Shown here: positions 16,654-25,988 of the stretch, piece by piece
Layout of the letters: the number at the start of each line of letters is the position of its first letter
How positions within the stretch are numbered: the stretch's first letter is position 1
Source of the DNA: Candidatus Fermentithermobacillaceae bacterium
GTDB lineage: Bacteria > Bacillota > Sulfobacillia > Fermentithermobacillales > DUSS01
Reading direction: 5' to 3'
Assembly: GCA_014896535.1 (NCBI GenBank)
Contig: JADBKE010000015.1
Coordinates: 1 to 64,000 of the forward strand
DNA length: 64,000 nucleotides
Notes under the pieces: generated by a model
Told to the model about the DNA's origin: nothing
Database searches by the model: none
Seen by the model: only the letters and a program-made list of their open reading frames with translations
Made by a program: the position numbers and the translations under genes

Positions 16654-19113
16654 ATGAACGGTAGAGAGAGATATACCGAAAGGGCCATGAGGGTCCTCAA
16701 CTGGGCCCAGGAAGAAGCCAGACGTTACGGCTCCGAGGCCATGGATACGGAACACATTCTTTTGGGCCTCCTGCGGGAAACCGGAAGCGTAGGGGTACAA
16801 GTCCTGGAGGCGATGGGGATTTCGCCTCAAATGGTAAGAGAAGAGCTCATGAAGATCATGGAGCCCAGACCCCGCGTGGACTCGGTAGAGGCCCTAACGC
16901 CGCTGGCCAAGAGAGTGCTCCAAGTGATTCCCGAGGAGGCTTCTAACCTCGGTCACAACTACGTCGGCACCGAGCACATTCTTCTGGCCCTGCTCCGCGT
17001 GGAAGAGGGCAAAGCGGCGATGGTCCTGACCAAGCTCGGCGCCGACCTCGACAAAGCCAGGGAAGAAGTGGTGAGGCGCGTCGGAGGGGAAATCAAGACT
17101 CCGGGACCCGCGGTCGGACCTCGACGCGACAGCCGCAAACGAACCCCCACCCTTGACGCCTTTGGCAGGGACCTCACCGCGCTGGCACAGGAGGGCAAGC
17201 TCGACCCCGTCATCGGGAGGCAAAAGGAGATCGAGAGGGTCATCCAGATCCTTGCCAGACGCACGAAAAATAATCCCGTGCTGATAGGCGAGCCAGGTGT
17301 AGGCAAGACGGCAATTGTCGAAGGGCTGGCCCAAGCCATCGTGCAGGGCAACGTCCCGGAGATCCTCAAAGGCCGCCGGGTGGTGGCTTTGGACCTGCCC
17401 GCGCTCGTTGCGGGAACCAAGTATCGCGGCGAGTTCGAGGAAAGGTTGAAGAGGGTGCTCGATGAAATACGCCGCGCTGGGGACATCATCGTCTTCATCG
17501 ACGAAATGCACAACATCATTGGTGCGGGTGCCGCCGAAGGGGCCATAGATGCTTCGAGTATATTGAAGCCCATGCTGGCTCGGGGAGAGCTTCAGTGCGT
17601 CGGGGCTACTACCATCGACGAGTACAGAAAGCACGTAGAAAAGGATGCTGCTCTCGAGCGGCGTTTCCAGCCCGTTATGGTGGAGGAGCCTACGGTAGAA
17701 GAGACCATCGAAATTCTGAAAGGGTTGCGCGACCGTTACGAGGCGCACCATAAGGTTCGTTATACCGACGAAGCGCTGGAAGCTGCCGCCAAGTTGTCGG
17801 ACAGATACGTGAAAGATAGATTCCTTCCCGATAAGGCCATCGACCTCATCGACGAAGCCGGTTCCAGGGTGAGGTTGAGGGCGTTTGAAACCCCAGACGA
17901 CCTCCGCGAGCTGGAGGAGAAAATCGCTGCTCTTGCCAAAGAAAAGGAAGCTGCTGTGAGCGCCCAGGAGTTTGAGAAGGCGGCCCAACTCAGGGACCAG
18001 GAACAGCAGCTGAGAAAGGAACTTGCTCAGCGGAAGGAGGCCTGGCAAAAGAAAGACGTTCCTGAGAAGTCGACCGTGACGGCGGATGACATAGCCAAGA
18101 TCGTATCGTCGTGGACGGGAATTCCGGTGGAAAAACTCACCGTCACCGATGCCGAGAGACTGCTTCACCTCGAAGAAGAGCTCCATCGCAGGGTTGTCGG
18201 ACAGGACGAAGCGGTGACCAAAGTAGCTAAAGCCATCCGCCGGGCTAGAGCCGGCCTCAAGGATCCGCGAAGACCCATCGGTTCGTTCATATTCCTGGGG
18301 CCGACGGGCGTGGGCAAAACCGAGTTAGCCAAAGCCCTCGCGGAAGTGCTTTTCGGCGATGAGGACGCCATGATAAGGCTGGATATGTCGGAGTACCAGG
18401 AGCGGCACACGGTGTCCCGGTTGGTCGGCGCGCCTCCCGGATACGTGGGATACGAAGAAGGAGGTCAGCTGACCGAAGCGGTCAGGCGGAAGCCGTACTC
18501 GGTCGTGCTTCTGGATGAAATAGAGAAAGCTCACCCTGATGTCTTCAATGTGCTGCTGCAAGTCCTTGAGGACGGACGGTTGACGGAAGCTCGGGGAAGG
18601 ACCGTTGACTTCAGGAACACGGTGATAATAATGACGTCCAATGCCGGTGCCGAGGTCATACACGGCAAGGCAATCCTCGGGTTTGTCGCTGAAACCGAGC
18701 AGAAGAAAGCCCACGAGGAGATGCGGAACAGGGTGATGGACGCAGTCAAACGAATCTTCCGCCCCGAGTTTTTGAACCGTGTCGATGAGATCATTGTCTT
18801 CCACGCCCTAACTGAGGAGCACTTGAAGAAGATCGTGGACATCCAGCTCAAGGAAGTTGAAAAGAGGCTGGTCGACTCCCTCAAGGTGCATCTGGAGGTT
18901 ACGGAAGCGGCCAAGCAAAAGCTAATCAAGGAAGGAACCGACCCGGATTACGGCGCAAGGCCTCTCCGGCGCACCATTCAGCGACTGGTCGAAGATCCGC
19001 TGTCCGACGCCGTGCTTCGGGGCGAATTCAAGGAAGGAGATAAAATCCTCGTGGACCTGGACGACCAGGGGAAAATCGTATTCAAGAACGTGGGGGCGGC
19101 TGCCGCGACGTAG
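16654..19113 (+). CDS. clpC: ATP-dependent Clp protease ATP-binding subunit ClpC
   Basis: 819-residue Hsp100 unfoldase. Two N-terminal Clp repeats are followed by AAA+ module 1 (Walker A GEPGVGKT at 212-219), a middle region with a UVR-like coiled coil (from about residue 436), and AAA+ module 2 (Walker A GPTGVGKT at 549-556). Last gene of the CtsR operon; feeds unfolded or arginine-phosphorylated proteins to ClpP. ATG 16654 follows AAGGGGG. A strong terminator lies about 55 bases after the stop. Confidence 0.96.
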   Translation: MNGRERYTERAMRVLNWAQEEARRYGSEAMDTEHILLGLLRETGSVGVQVLEAMGISPQMVREELMKIMEPRPRVDSVEALTPLAKRVLQVIPEEASNLGHNYVGTEHILLALLRVEEGKAAMVLTKLGADLDKAREEVVRRVGGEIKTPGPAVGPRRDSRKRTPTLDAFGRDLTALAQEGKLDPVIGRQKEIERVIQILARRTKNNPVLIGEPGVGKTAIVEGLAQAIVQGNVPEILKGRRVVALDLPALVAGTKYRGEFEERLKRVLDEIRRAGDIIVFIDEMHNIIGAGAAEGAIDASSILKPMLARGELQCVGATTIDEYRKHVEKDAALERRFQPVMVEEPTVEETIEILKGLRDRYEAHHKVRYTDEALEAAAKLSDRYVKDRFLPDKAIDLIDEAGSRVRLRAFETPDDLRELEEKIAALAKEKEAAVSAQEFEKAAQLRDQEQQLRKELAQRKEAWQKKDVPEKSTVTADDIAKIVSSWTGIPVEKLTVTDAERLLHLEEELHRRVVGQDEAVTKVAKAIRRARAGLKDPRRPIGSFIFLGPTGVGKTELAKALAEVLFGDEDAMIRLDMSEYQERHTVSRLVGAPPGYVGYEEGGQLTEAVRRKPYSVVLLDEIEKAHPDVFNVLLQVLEDGRLTEARGRTVDFRNTVIIMTSNAGAEVIHGKAILGFVAETEQKKAHEEMRNRVMDAVKRIFRPEFLNRVDEIIVFHALTEEHLKKIVDIQLKEVEKRLVDSLKVHLEVTEAAKQKLIKEGTDPDYGARPLRRTIQRLVEDPLSDAVLRGEFKEGDKILVDLDDQGKIVFKNVGAAAAT

Positions 19114-19166
19114 GTCGACTGCGAGGACTCGACCCGTGTGAGCATAGCTCCCGGGGTCGAGCAGTG

Positions 19167-19229
19167 ACGCCGCCCCTCGGCCCGCCCGACGGTTTGACCG
19201 CCGGGTAGGCGAGGGGCGGCGCCCTTTTG
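19167..19229 (+). terminator. intrinsic terminator of the ctsR-clpC operon
   Basis: GCCGCCCCTCG (19169-19179) pairs perfectly with CGAGGGGCGGC (19210-19220), with an inner GGCGG/CCGCC-type stem, followed by CCCTTTTGT. Confidence 0.88.
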
Positions 19230-19476
19230 TAGCGTTCCGAGGAACGTCGCGGTTGGCGTAGCCTATCGACCCCGAAGGCGGAGGAGCCTAAGGCGGACGT
19301 CCGGGTCGAAAAGAGGAACATTGCAGCTCACAATCGAAGCGTTCTCTCAAGACTTCGGGCAAAAGGTGCCGAGCACATCGGTGCTAGGGTACCGGAAAAC
19401 CGCATGCGAAACCGGGAGCCCTTGGTGGAGCCCTGAAGATGCCGCGGAGACCCAGCAGGAAAGTGGGTGAATTGCC
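19230..19476 (+). other. possible structured leader of radA, no gene
   Basis: About 250 bases between the clpC terminator and radA without a credible gene. It holds several stem-loops: CGTTCC-GA-GGAACG at 19233-19246, CGACCC...GGGTCG around 19265-19310, and a long stem formed by GGTGCC and AGCAC (19365-19376) with GTGCT and GGTACC (19381-19393). No riboswitch class that I know matches. No good promoter was found. Confidence 0.4.
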
Positions 19477-20829
19477 GTGAAGCGGGCTGGTTCTGTCTTC
19501 GTCTGCTCATCCTGTGGTTTTCAGTCGCCAAGGTGGTACGGGAAGTGCCCGGAATGTGGCGAGTGGAACACGATGATCCAAGAAGACACGGGAAAGCGCG
19601 AAGAAAGTCGTCGACGCAAAGAGGTTGACCCTATCCCATTCATCGAGCTTCCCGAGTCAGTCCTGAGCCGTTTCAGCTCGGGATTCGAAGAGTTTGACAG
19701 GGTACTGGGAGGCGGATTCGTTCCCGGGTCTGTGGTGCTTCTCGGCGGGGAGCCGGGCGTCGGCAAGTCAACGCTTCTTTTGAAGTCGGCCGACTTGGTG
19801 TCCGCATCTGGCAAGAGAGTTCTGTACACGTCGGGGGAAGAGTCCCAGTCCCAAGTGGCGCTGAGGTCAAAGAGATTGGGGGTGAAAAACCCCAACCTGT
19901 TTTTCCTCGGCAGCCAAAATGTAAACGATATCATAGATGCCGCTCTGAAAATAAAACCTTGCCTCGTAATCGTCGATTCCATTCAAACCGCGGAAGATGA
20001 GTCTCTCCCCTCTCTGCCTGGCACCCCAGCGCAAATCAGGGCCTGCGCTACCAAGCTTCTCGAGTTCGCCAAGGAAAACGACGTAACCGTGGTACTCGTG
20101 GGTCATACCGTGAAGACGGGAGACATCGCTGGTCCCAGGCTACTGGAACACCTTGTGGACACGGTGCTGTATTTCGAGGGTGAAAAGACCAATCTTCACA
20201 GAATCATAAGAGCGCAAAAGAATCGCTTCGGCCCCACTTACGAAGTATGCGTCTTTCGCATGGAAGACGAGGGGCTGCAAGAGGTCAAGAACCCATCTCA
20301 GGAGTTTCTGTCGGAACGAAACCCCGAGAACCCCGGTTCGTGTGTATCCGTTTGCCTTAGCGGAACTCAGCCGATCTGTATTGAGGTGGAAGCCCTCGTC
20401 GCTCCGTCGGTGTACGGAGCTCCCAGGCGCATATGCACGGAGCTTGACCAGAACAGAGTGAGCCTGGTCCTGGCGGTCCTGGCGAGGAACGTCGCGGCAG
20501 GACTGGAAACCAAGGATGCGTTTTTGAAAATACCCGGGGGTTTCAAGGTCAGCGAACCCGCGGTGGACCTGGCGTGTGCCGTTGCCCTGGTTTCCAGTTA
20601 CCGGCAAATTCCCGTCGCCGACGACCTCGTGGTTATCGGGGAACTCGGTCTTTCAGGGGAAGTGCGAATGGCTCCTCGACTGGAGGATAGAGTAAAGGAA
20701 GCTTTCAGGATGGGGTTCTCGCGAGCGCTTGTCCCCGAACGATTCGCGAGGGGAGAATCCCGGAAAAACCTCGTGGGCGTACGCACAGTCGAGGAAGCGG
20801 TGCGACACGCCCTGAGCAACCGGGATTAG
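19477..20829 (+). CDS. radA: DNA repair protein RadA (Sms)
   Basis: A 450-residue RecA-like helicase/branch-migration factor. It has a zinc finger with C10, C13, C24 and C27, Walker A GEPGVGKST (from residue 91), the RadA-specific KNRFG motif (from residue 248) and a C-terminal Lon-protease-like domain. GTG 19477; GGGTGA 6 bases upstream is the likely ribosome site. It follows clpC as in other Bacillota but, unlike there, disA does not come next. Its stop overlaps the stop of a convergent gene by 4 bases. Confidence 0.95.
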   Translation: MKRAGSVFVCSSCGFQSPRWYGKCPECGEWNTMIQEDTGKREESRRRKEVDPIPFIELPESVLSRFSSGFEEFDRVLGGGFVPGSVVLLGGEPGVGKSTLLLKSADLVSASGKRVLYTSGEESQSQVALRSKRLGVKNPNLFFLGSQNVNDIIDAALKIKPCLVIVDSIQTAEDESLPSLPGTPAQIRACATKLLEFAKENDVTVVLVGHTVKTGDIAGPRLLEHLVDTVLYFEGEKTNLHRIIRAQKNRFGPTYEVCVFRMEDEGLQEVKNPSQEFLSERNPENPGSCVSVCLSGTQPICIEVEALVAPSVYGAPRRICTELDQNRVSLVLAVLARNVAAGLETKDAFLKIPGGFKVSEPAVDLACAVALVSSYRQIPVADDLVVIGELGLSGEVRMAPRLEDRVKEAFRMGFSRALVPERFARGESRKNLVGVRTVEEAVRHALSNRD

Positions 20830-21224
20830 GAGAAATTGAACATACCGAGGCAGGACAGCCTTTCCTGTTCTTTTAAGAGCACGTCGTACAGATTGAGGTC
20901 GAATGTGTTACATAAAGCCGCAAGGTAGAAGAGGGTTCGTCCGATTTCTTCCTCGAGAACTTCCCTGCAGTGATTGCACAGCTCTCCTTCCACGTGAGTG
21001 GACATATGGTCTCGAAGGCCTTCGAGGGTTTCAACTCCCGGAGGGATCCGCTGCCGTCCGGCGTGTACTTGGATGCAACCGCAATTAGTGACCGCTTTGG
21101 CGACTGCCCGGTTTACCCGACTCGATGACTCTTGAAGCTTTGACATGATATCGACGATGCTTTTGTGCCTGATCAGGTAGTGCCGCACGCAATCCTGGAA
21201 TCCATCGCACAAAAGGTCCTTCAC
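20826..21224 (-). CDS. conserved cysteine-containing MazG-like protein, function unknown
   Basis: 132 residues from a GTG with GAGGTGA 7 bases upstream; the longer open frame runs back into the tRNA and is not real. The protein is helical. Its C-terminal part (EEEIGRTLFYLAALCNTFDL) resembles the MazG nucleotide-pyrophosphohydrolase helix, but the usual metal-binding Asp of the EExxD pattern is absent. A CGC and a CNHC cysteine pair are visible in the middle. I infer a degenerate or repurposed MazG fold with no assigned activity. It is transcribed from the tRNA-Ala promoter side and converges on radA. Confidence 0.6.
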   Translation of the reverse strand: MKDLLCDGFQDCVRHYLIRHKSIVDIMSKLQESSSRVNRAVAKAVTNCGCIQVHAGRQRIPPGVETLEGLRDHMSTHVEGELCNHCREVLEEEIGRTLFYLAALCNTFDLNLYDVLLKEQERLSCLGMFNFS

Positions 21225-21256
21225 ATTTGTCACCTCGCGGAAGATTCTGATTAGAA

Positions 21257-21331
21257 TGGTGGACGTGGCGGGATTCGAACCCGCGACCTCCCGGATGCGA
21301 ACCGGACGCTCTCCCACTGAGCCACACGCCC
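21257..21331 (-). tRNA. tRNA-Ala (anticodon CGC)
   Basis: A full cloverleaf on the reverse strand: acceptor GGGCGTG/CACGTCC, D-stem GCTC/GAGC, anticodon loop TTCGCAT, T-arm GCGGG-TTCGAAT-CCCGC, encoded CCA. The G3-U70 pair, the main alanine identity element, is present. Confidence 0.95.
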
Positions 21332-21355
21332 ACCAGCGTCACCGTATGCGCACTC

Positions 21356-21385
21356 ATTCTACTTTAAGCCGCAAAGGGGAGTCAA
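21356..21385 (-). promoter_or_regulatory. promoter of tRNA-Ala
   Basis: On the reverse strand, TTGACT (21385-21380) and TAGAAT (21361-21356) with an 18-base spacer. Both boxes match in five of six bases. It lies about 25 bases before the tRNA and may also serve the MazG-like gene. Confidence 0.75.
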
Positions 21386-21411
21386 GATGGCCTGTTCCTA
21401 AGAAGATCCTT

Positions 21412-21888
21412 CTACGCGAGGATTTGCTGGAGAACTGTCTCTGCTTCTTCCCGTTTCCATCCTTTCACCAATGTGAGTTCGGAAATGAGTATCTCTTTGG
21501 CGGAGTCTAGCATTTTCCGCTCTCCGGTGGACAGACCCTTTTCCTTGTCCCTCATGGTGAGGTTTCGTACGACGTCAGCGACCTCGTAGATGCTGCCGCT
21601 CTTTATCTTTTCCAGGTTGGAACGGTACCTGCGGTTCCAGTTGGGGGACATGGCAGTGCACTCGGCCTTGAGAACTTCGAGGACGGCGTTCACCTCCGCG
21701 TCAGAAATGACCTTCCTCAGGCCGACTTCGTCCGCGCTGTCAACGGGGACCATGACCTTCATATCGCCGAAGGAAAGGCGCAAGACGTAATACTTATGGA
21801 CCTGTCCCAAAACCTCCCGCTCCTCGATGGATTCGACCACGCCGGCGCCGTGCATCGGATATACAACGCGGTCGCCTACTTTAAACAT
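21412..21888 (-). CDS. carD: CarD-family transcriptional regulator
   Basis: A 158-residue CarD/CdnL-type factor. The N-terminal Tudor-like RNA-polymerase-interacting domain (MFKVGDRVVYPMHGAGVVE) binds the RpoB subunit, and the C-terminal helical domain contacts DNA next to the -10 region. The start is chosen at ATG 21888 with GGGAGG upstream; the 21 residues before it in the open frame lack a site. Known members stabilise open complexes, notably at rRNA promoters. It is divergent from the PIN/TRAM gene. Confidence 0.92.
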   Translation of the reverse strand: MFKVGDRVVYPMHGAGVVESIEEREVLGQVHKYYVLRLSFGDMKVMVPVDSADEVGLRKVISDAEVNAVLEVLKAECTAMSPNWNRRYRSNLEKIKSGSIYEVADVVRNLTMRDKEKGLSTGERKMLDSAKEILISELTLVKGWKREEAETVLQQILA

Positions 21889-21918
21889 CCTACTTCCTCC
21901 CGTAAAATACCTGCAAAC

Positions 21919-21947
21919 ATCATACCATATCCTGGGGACTGGGTCAA
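21919..21947 (-). promoter_or_regulatory. promoter of carD
   Basis: Reverse strand TTGACC (21947-21942) and TATGAT (21924-21919) with a 17-base spacer, about 30 bases before the carD start. Confidence 0.75.
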
Positions 21948-21982
21948 ACAAATGTGGAAACGGCGGCTGGTGTGCCTCTTGC

Positions 21983-22011
21983 TTGGAGGTGTATGGTGCA
22001 TGTCATATAAT
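21983..22011 (+). promoter_or_regulatory. promoter of the PIN/TRAM-ispDF-cysS genes
   Basis: A perfect TATAAT at 22006-22011 with TTGGAG at 21983-21988, 17-base spacer. Divergent from the carD promoter. Confidence 0.7.
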
Positions 22012-22063
22012 AGGGACGCACGTGCCAGCCAGCGCGTAGTTGCCGAAAAAGGGAGGTGCGCAT

Positions 22064-23164
22064 GTGGGGTCATCGGCTAGAAAGTATTTCGCCTTTGCCG
22101 GACTCTTGACGGGGATTGGCCTCTCCCTCTACTTACTTGGGCCGCTAGCAAGCCTCGTAGAGAAGAAACCCAATCTTTACGAGTCTGCCGGTTTCGTCGC
22201 TCTGGGGTCCTTGGCGGTGACTATTATCTTTGCCTTCGGCGGGCCGCCCATCGCAAGGACGATAGTCCTGGGCCTCACGTGGGCAAAAGAACGGCTCGTC
22301 AGACTTCCCATCTCTGACATCCTGGTAGGGGTTGGCGGTCTCATTGTCGGCCTCATAATAGCTAATCTATTGGCGCCGGCCCTATCCCGGATTCCGGTGG
22401 CCGGGAGTTTTCTCCCCACAGTCGGAGTGGTGGTGCTGGGGTATATTGGCATTGCCGTGGCCGTAAGCAAGAAAGAGGATCTCGCGGTATTGATACCTCC
22501 TCGTCTCCGTCAACCCGTTGGGAAGCGGGCTCAGACGGCGTTCTCAGGTTCCGGTCCCAAGCCCAAAATCCTCGATACGAGTACGATCATAGATGGACGC
22601 TTCTGCGATGTTTGCAAGACCGGGTTCGTTGATGGCCCCATAATAGTTCCATCGTTTGTCCTGGATGAGCTCAGGCACATCGCCGATTCGGCCGATGCTG
22701 TCAAACGCAATAAGGGAAGACGCGGGTTGGAGGTGCTCAATATCCTTCAAAAGGAGCTTCCGCTGGAGGTCGCGATAAAGGATTGGCCGGACCACCAGGA
22801 CCTCGATGTCGATTCGCGCCTCGTGAAAATGGCCAAGGAACTCGGGGCCAGCATAGTTACGACCGACTACAACCTGGCGAAAATAGCGGAGCTGCAGGAA
22901 GTGAGCGTGCTCAACATCAACGAGTTGGCCAATGCGTTGAAGCCCATAGTTACACCGGGGGAAGAGATCTATGTGAACATAATCAAAGAGGGTAAGGAAC
23001 CGGGGCAAGGTGTGGGCTATCTCGAGGACGGTACCATGGTTGTGGTTGATGGGGGAAAGCGCCATATCGGCGACACGATTTTGGTGGTCGTAACCAACTG
23101 CCATACGACCCCGGCTGGCAGGATGATTTTCGCCAGACCGAAGCCCCAGGGGCAGGAGGGTTGA
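22064..23164 (+). CDS. YacL-type membrane protein with PIN and TRAM domains
   Basis: 366 residues. About four N-terminal membrane helices (near residues 9-29, 42-61, 84-105 and 113-133) are followed by a PIN nuclease-like domain (starting ILDTSTIIDGR, with acidic residues in VTTDYNLAKIAE) and a C-terminal TRAM domain. GTG 22064 is used because GGGAGG at 22051-22056 has ideal spacing. The family (YacL) is conserved beside ispD in Bacillota. RNase activity is suggested by the PIN acidic residues, but its role is not firmly known. Confidence 0.9.
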   Translation: MGSSARKYFAFAGLLTGIGLSLYLLGPLASLVEKKPNLYESAGFVALGSLAVTIIFAFGGPPIARTIVLGLTWAKERLVRLPISDILVGVGGLIVGLIIANLLAPALSRIPVAGSFLPTVGVVVLGYIGIAVAVSKKEDLAVLIPPRLRQPVGKRAQTAFSGSGPKPKILDTSTIIDGRFCDVCKTGFVDGPIIVPSFVLDELRHIADSADAVKRNKGRRGLEVLNILQKELPLEVAIKDWPDHQDLDVDSRLVKMAKELGASIVTTDYNLAKIAELQEVSVLNINELANALKPIVTPGEEIYVNIIKEGKEPGQGVGYLEDGTMVVVDGGKRHIGDTILVVVTNCHTTPAGRMIFARPKPQGQEG

Positions 23165-23165
23165 A

Positions 23166-24413
23166 TTGAACGGTACGCTTTGGGCGATAATCGCCGCGGG
23201 TGGCGTCGGGGCGCGAATGGGGAGCTCCATCCCCAAACAGTTTATCCACGTGGGCGGTAAGCCCGTTCTGGGTCTGACTCTGGAAAGGCTCATGAGCTCA
23301 CCGCTTGTTTCAGGGGCGGTTGTCGTTCTGCCGCTGGAGTGGTTCGACAGAGGCGAAGAAGCGATCCGCAGGTACTCCAGAGGGAAGCCCGTACGCGCGG
23401 TGCAGGGTGGTTCCACCAGACAGGAATCAGTGAGAGCTGGACTTGCTTGTGTACCCCAGGAAGCATCATGGGTTTTAGTCCATGACGCTTCGCGTCCCAA
23501 CGTTTCTGTCGAGCTGGTGCGGGAGGTGGCCGAGAAGGCTTTCCAGACCGGTGCAGCCATTTCCTGCGTTCCCATCTACGATGCGCTGAAATCCCTGGGC
23601 AATGATAGGGTGGCCAAGGTGACCCCGCGGAGAGAAGAGCTTCTGGCGGTTCAAACTCCGCAGGTGTTTGCGCGAGATCTTCTGACCCGAGCTCACCTGG
23701 CGGCTCTGAGGGATAATTACACCGGGCAAGACGATTCCGAACTCGTAGAACGTTTGGGGCATCCGGTAGCCCTTGTGAGGGGATCAAGACTGAATTTCAA
23801 GATTACCACTCCCGAGGACCTGGTAATGCAAGAGGCGCTCGAGCGCTACAGGCGCGTTACGGCAGGTGAATACGGCCCGTTCCGGCCGGTCAGGCGTTAC
23901 GGAAGGCCCGTTCGGCGAGAGGGCCTCGTTTCGCAACCGGCGAGAACAGGTATCGGTTTTGACGTTCACAGATTTGCCGGTGACAGGCCCTGTATTCTCG
24001 GGGGTGTGACGGTGCCCGGTCACCCGGGTCTCGAAGGCCATTCAGATGGAGATGTGCTGTGCCACGCGGTGATGGATGCCTTGCTTGGGGCAGCTGGCGA
24101 AAAGGACATAGGACACTGGTTTCCTCCCGGGGACCCCAGATATGAAGGAGCTTTCAGCCTCGGCCTTTTGAGTGAGCTGTGGAAGGTACTATCTCGCCGG
24201 TGGCAGGCTATCAACGTTGATGCGACGGTGATAGCCGAAGTGCCGAGGATATCACCGTACTGCGACCTGATGCGGGAGAACATCGCGCATGCGCTGGAAC
24301 TCGACCGGAGCAGCGTTTCGGTGAAGGCTACGACTCCGGAAAAGATGGGCGCTCTCGGACAGAAGGAAGGAATCGCTTGCGTAGCCGTGGCATGCCTGAC
24401 ACGCCGGTGTTGA
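23166..24413 (+). CDS. ispDF: bifunctional IspD/IspF (MEP isoprenoid pathway) fusion
   Basis: 415 residues. Residues 1 to about 225 are IspD, 2-C-methyl-D-erythritol 4-phosphate cytidylyltransferase (AAGGVGARMG near residue 10, VLVHDASRP, and QTPQVF). Residues from about 258 to 412 are IspF, the 2,4-cyclodiphosphate synthase (metal ligands D266 and H268 in GFDVHRF, GHSDGDVLCHAVMDALLGA). The Arg-rich linker is about 30 residues. The TTG at 23166 has AGGAGGG five bases upstream, one base after the previous stop. Bifunctional enzymes are best known from alpha- and epsilon-Proteobacteria; most Bacillota have separate adjacent genes. Confidence 0.93.
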   Translation: MNGTLWAIIAAGGVGARMGSSIPKQFIHVGGKPVLGLTLERLMSSPLVSGAVVVLPLEWFDRGEEAIRRYSRGKPVRAVQGGSTRQESVRAGLACVPQEASWVLVHDASRPNVSVELVREVAEKAFQTGAAISCVPIYDALKSLGNDRVAKVTPRREELLAVQTPQVFARDLLTRAHLAALRDNYTGQDDSELVERLGHPVALVRGSRLNFKITTPEDLVMQEALERYRRVTAGEYGPFRPVRRYGRPVRREGLVSQPARTGIGFDVHRFAGDRPCILGGVTVPGHPGLEGHSDGDVLCHAVMDALLGAAGEKDIGHWFPPGDPRYEGAFSLGLLSELWKVLSRRWQAINVDATVIAEVPRISPYCDLMRENIAHALELDRSSVSVKATTPEKMGALGQKEGIACVAVACLTRRC

Positions 24414-24473
24414 CATGGCGGGCTGCGAAGGATCTTTGTCGTCATCGCGCCAGAGGAGTGTGAGGTGAGCCCG

Positions 24474-25931
24474 ATGGGTGTACGAGTGTACAATACTCTC
24501 ACGCGCCGAAAGGAGGATTTCGTGCCGCTAAATCCTCCCCGGGTGTTGATTTACGTGTGCGGCATCACTCCTTATGCCAAAAGCCACGTGGGGCATGCTC
24601 GGCCCAGCGTGTTCTGGGACGTTGTCCGAAGGTATCTTACTTACATCGGGTATTCGGTTACGTTGGTTCAAAACTTTACGGACATTGATGACAAGATCGT
24701 TAAGAAAAGCAAGGAAACCGGCCTTCCTCCAGAGCAGATAGCAGAGACCAACTCCAGGCAGTACCTGGAGTCTATGCGGCGCCTCAACGTGATCCCCGCA
24801 GATGCTTATCCGAGAGCGACGCAGTACATCGACGAGATTATCCGGATGACCGAGGCACTTTTGGCCAAAGGCCATGCCTACGTGAGCGGTGGGGATGTGT
24901 ATTTCCGCGCCGCGAGTTTTCCGGAATATGGGAAGCTTTCCGGCAAGAATGTTGACCAGCTTCTTCCCGGAGCGAGGGTAGAGGTCTCGGAGGCGAAAGA
25001 ATCGCCGCTGGATTGGGCCCTGTGGAAGGCGGTTCCCGACGGCGAACCGGGCTGGAACAGCCCCTGGGGCAGGGGGAGGCCTGGGTGGCACATTGAATGC
25101 TCGGCTATGGTTACGAGCATCCTGGGACCGTCCATCGATATGCACGGGGGCGGGACGGAACTGGTGTTTCCCCATCATGAAAACGAAATAGCTCAGTCGG
25201 AAGCGTTCACCGGAGTTAAGCCCTATGTCCGGTATTGGCTCCATAACGAAATGCTCAATCTCGAAGGGGAAAAGATGTCGAAATCCTTGGGCAACGTGGT
25301 AGCCCTCGACGAACTCCTCGCTCAGTATCCTCCGGAAGGGCTTCGCATCTACCTTCTGTCAGCTCATCGCAGGAAGATCCTGGAGTTTTCCATCGAGCTG
25401 CTGGAGTCCGCGGTGCGGGGCTGGGAGAGGCTGCGTTCCACGATGGAGCGGTGCTACGACTTTCTGCGAATTCCTGCGGATACCGGGGTTTCCAATCCGG
25501 ATCGCCTGGAGAGCGCAAGGCAAAAGATACGCCAGACATTCTTCGCTGCGATGGATGACGATTTCAACACCGCTCTGGCCTTGTCAGCTGTGTTCGACCT
25601 CGTCTCGGCGCTGAATTCCGCGCTTACCGAAGACAAGGGGCGCGCGGCGGGGCCGGAGGCGAGGCGCATGTTCGCCGAGGCCTACCTGGACCTCCTGGAA
25701 TTCTCCGGAATCCTGGGTGTCCTGCCAGACGTGTGGGGCGCTCAACGAGAAGCTTCGGCTCGAGTTCGCGGCGAGGGCTTCAAAGATCTCGTCGAGCTAC
25801 TGGTGAGGATCAGGGAGGAGGCTAGAAGCAGAAAGGATTGGGGTTTGGCCGACGAGATACGGCGCAAGCTCCAGGAAAACGGGGTCGTAATTCAGGACGA
25901 GCCCAGTGGCACTCGTTGGAGCATTAGATAG
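24474..25931 (+). CDS. cysS: cysteinyl-tRNA synthetase
   Basis: 485-residue class I synthetase that charges tRNA-Cys. The HIGH motif appears as HVGHAR after the zinc cysteine in YVCGITPYAKS; HIECSAM and HHENE supply further zinc ligands; KMSKSLGN is the KMSKS loop. The ATG at 24474 (GAGGTGA 5 bases before) gives the usual N-terminus MGVRVYNTLTRRKE; GTG 24465 is an equally placed alternative. The position after ispF follows the Bacillota order, but the mini-RNase III gene often found next is absent. Confidence 0.95.
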   Translation: MGVRVYNTLTRRKEDFVPLNPPRVLIYVCGITPYAKSHVGHARPSVFWDVVRRYLTYIGYSVTLVQNFTDIDDKIVKKSKETGLPPEQIAETNSRQYLESMRRLNVIPADAYPRATQYIDEIIRMTEALLAKGHAYVSGGDVYFRAASFPEYGKLSGKNVDQLLPGARVEVSEAKESPLDWALWKAVPDGEPGWNSPWGRGRPGWHIECSAMVTSILGPSIDMHGGGTELVFPHHENEIAQSEAFTGVKPYVRYWLHNEMLNLEGEKMSKSLGNVVALDELLAQYPPEGLRIYLLSAHRRKILEFSIELLESAVRGWERLRSTMERCYDFLRIPADTGVSNPDRLESARQKIRQTFFAAMDDDFNTALALSAVFDLVSALNSALTEDKGRAAGPEARRMFAEAYLDLLEFSGILGVLPDVWGAQREASARVRGEGFKDLVELLVRIREEARSRKDWGLADEIRRKLQENGVVIQDEPSGTRWSIR

Positions 25932-25988
25932 GCGGCGATTGCGGCCTCTGGAGGCTTAGAACGACGGCGAAGGAAAGGTGATTATAGC

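Noticed and set aside
19321-19476. Guanidine-I, c-di-AMP or c-di-GMP riboswitch before radA
   Set aside because: GCTAGGGTACCGG is reminiscent of guanidine-I (ykkC) elements, but the remaining conserved blocks are missing.
21225-21317. N-terminal extension of the MazG-like frame
   Set aside because: It runs into the tRNA-Ala gene; the GTG at 21224 has a proper ribosome site.
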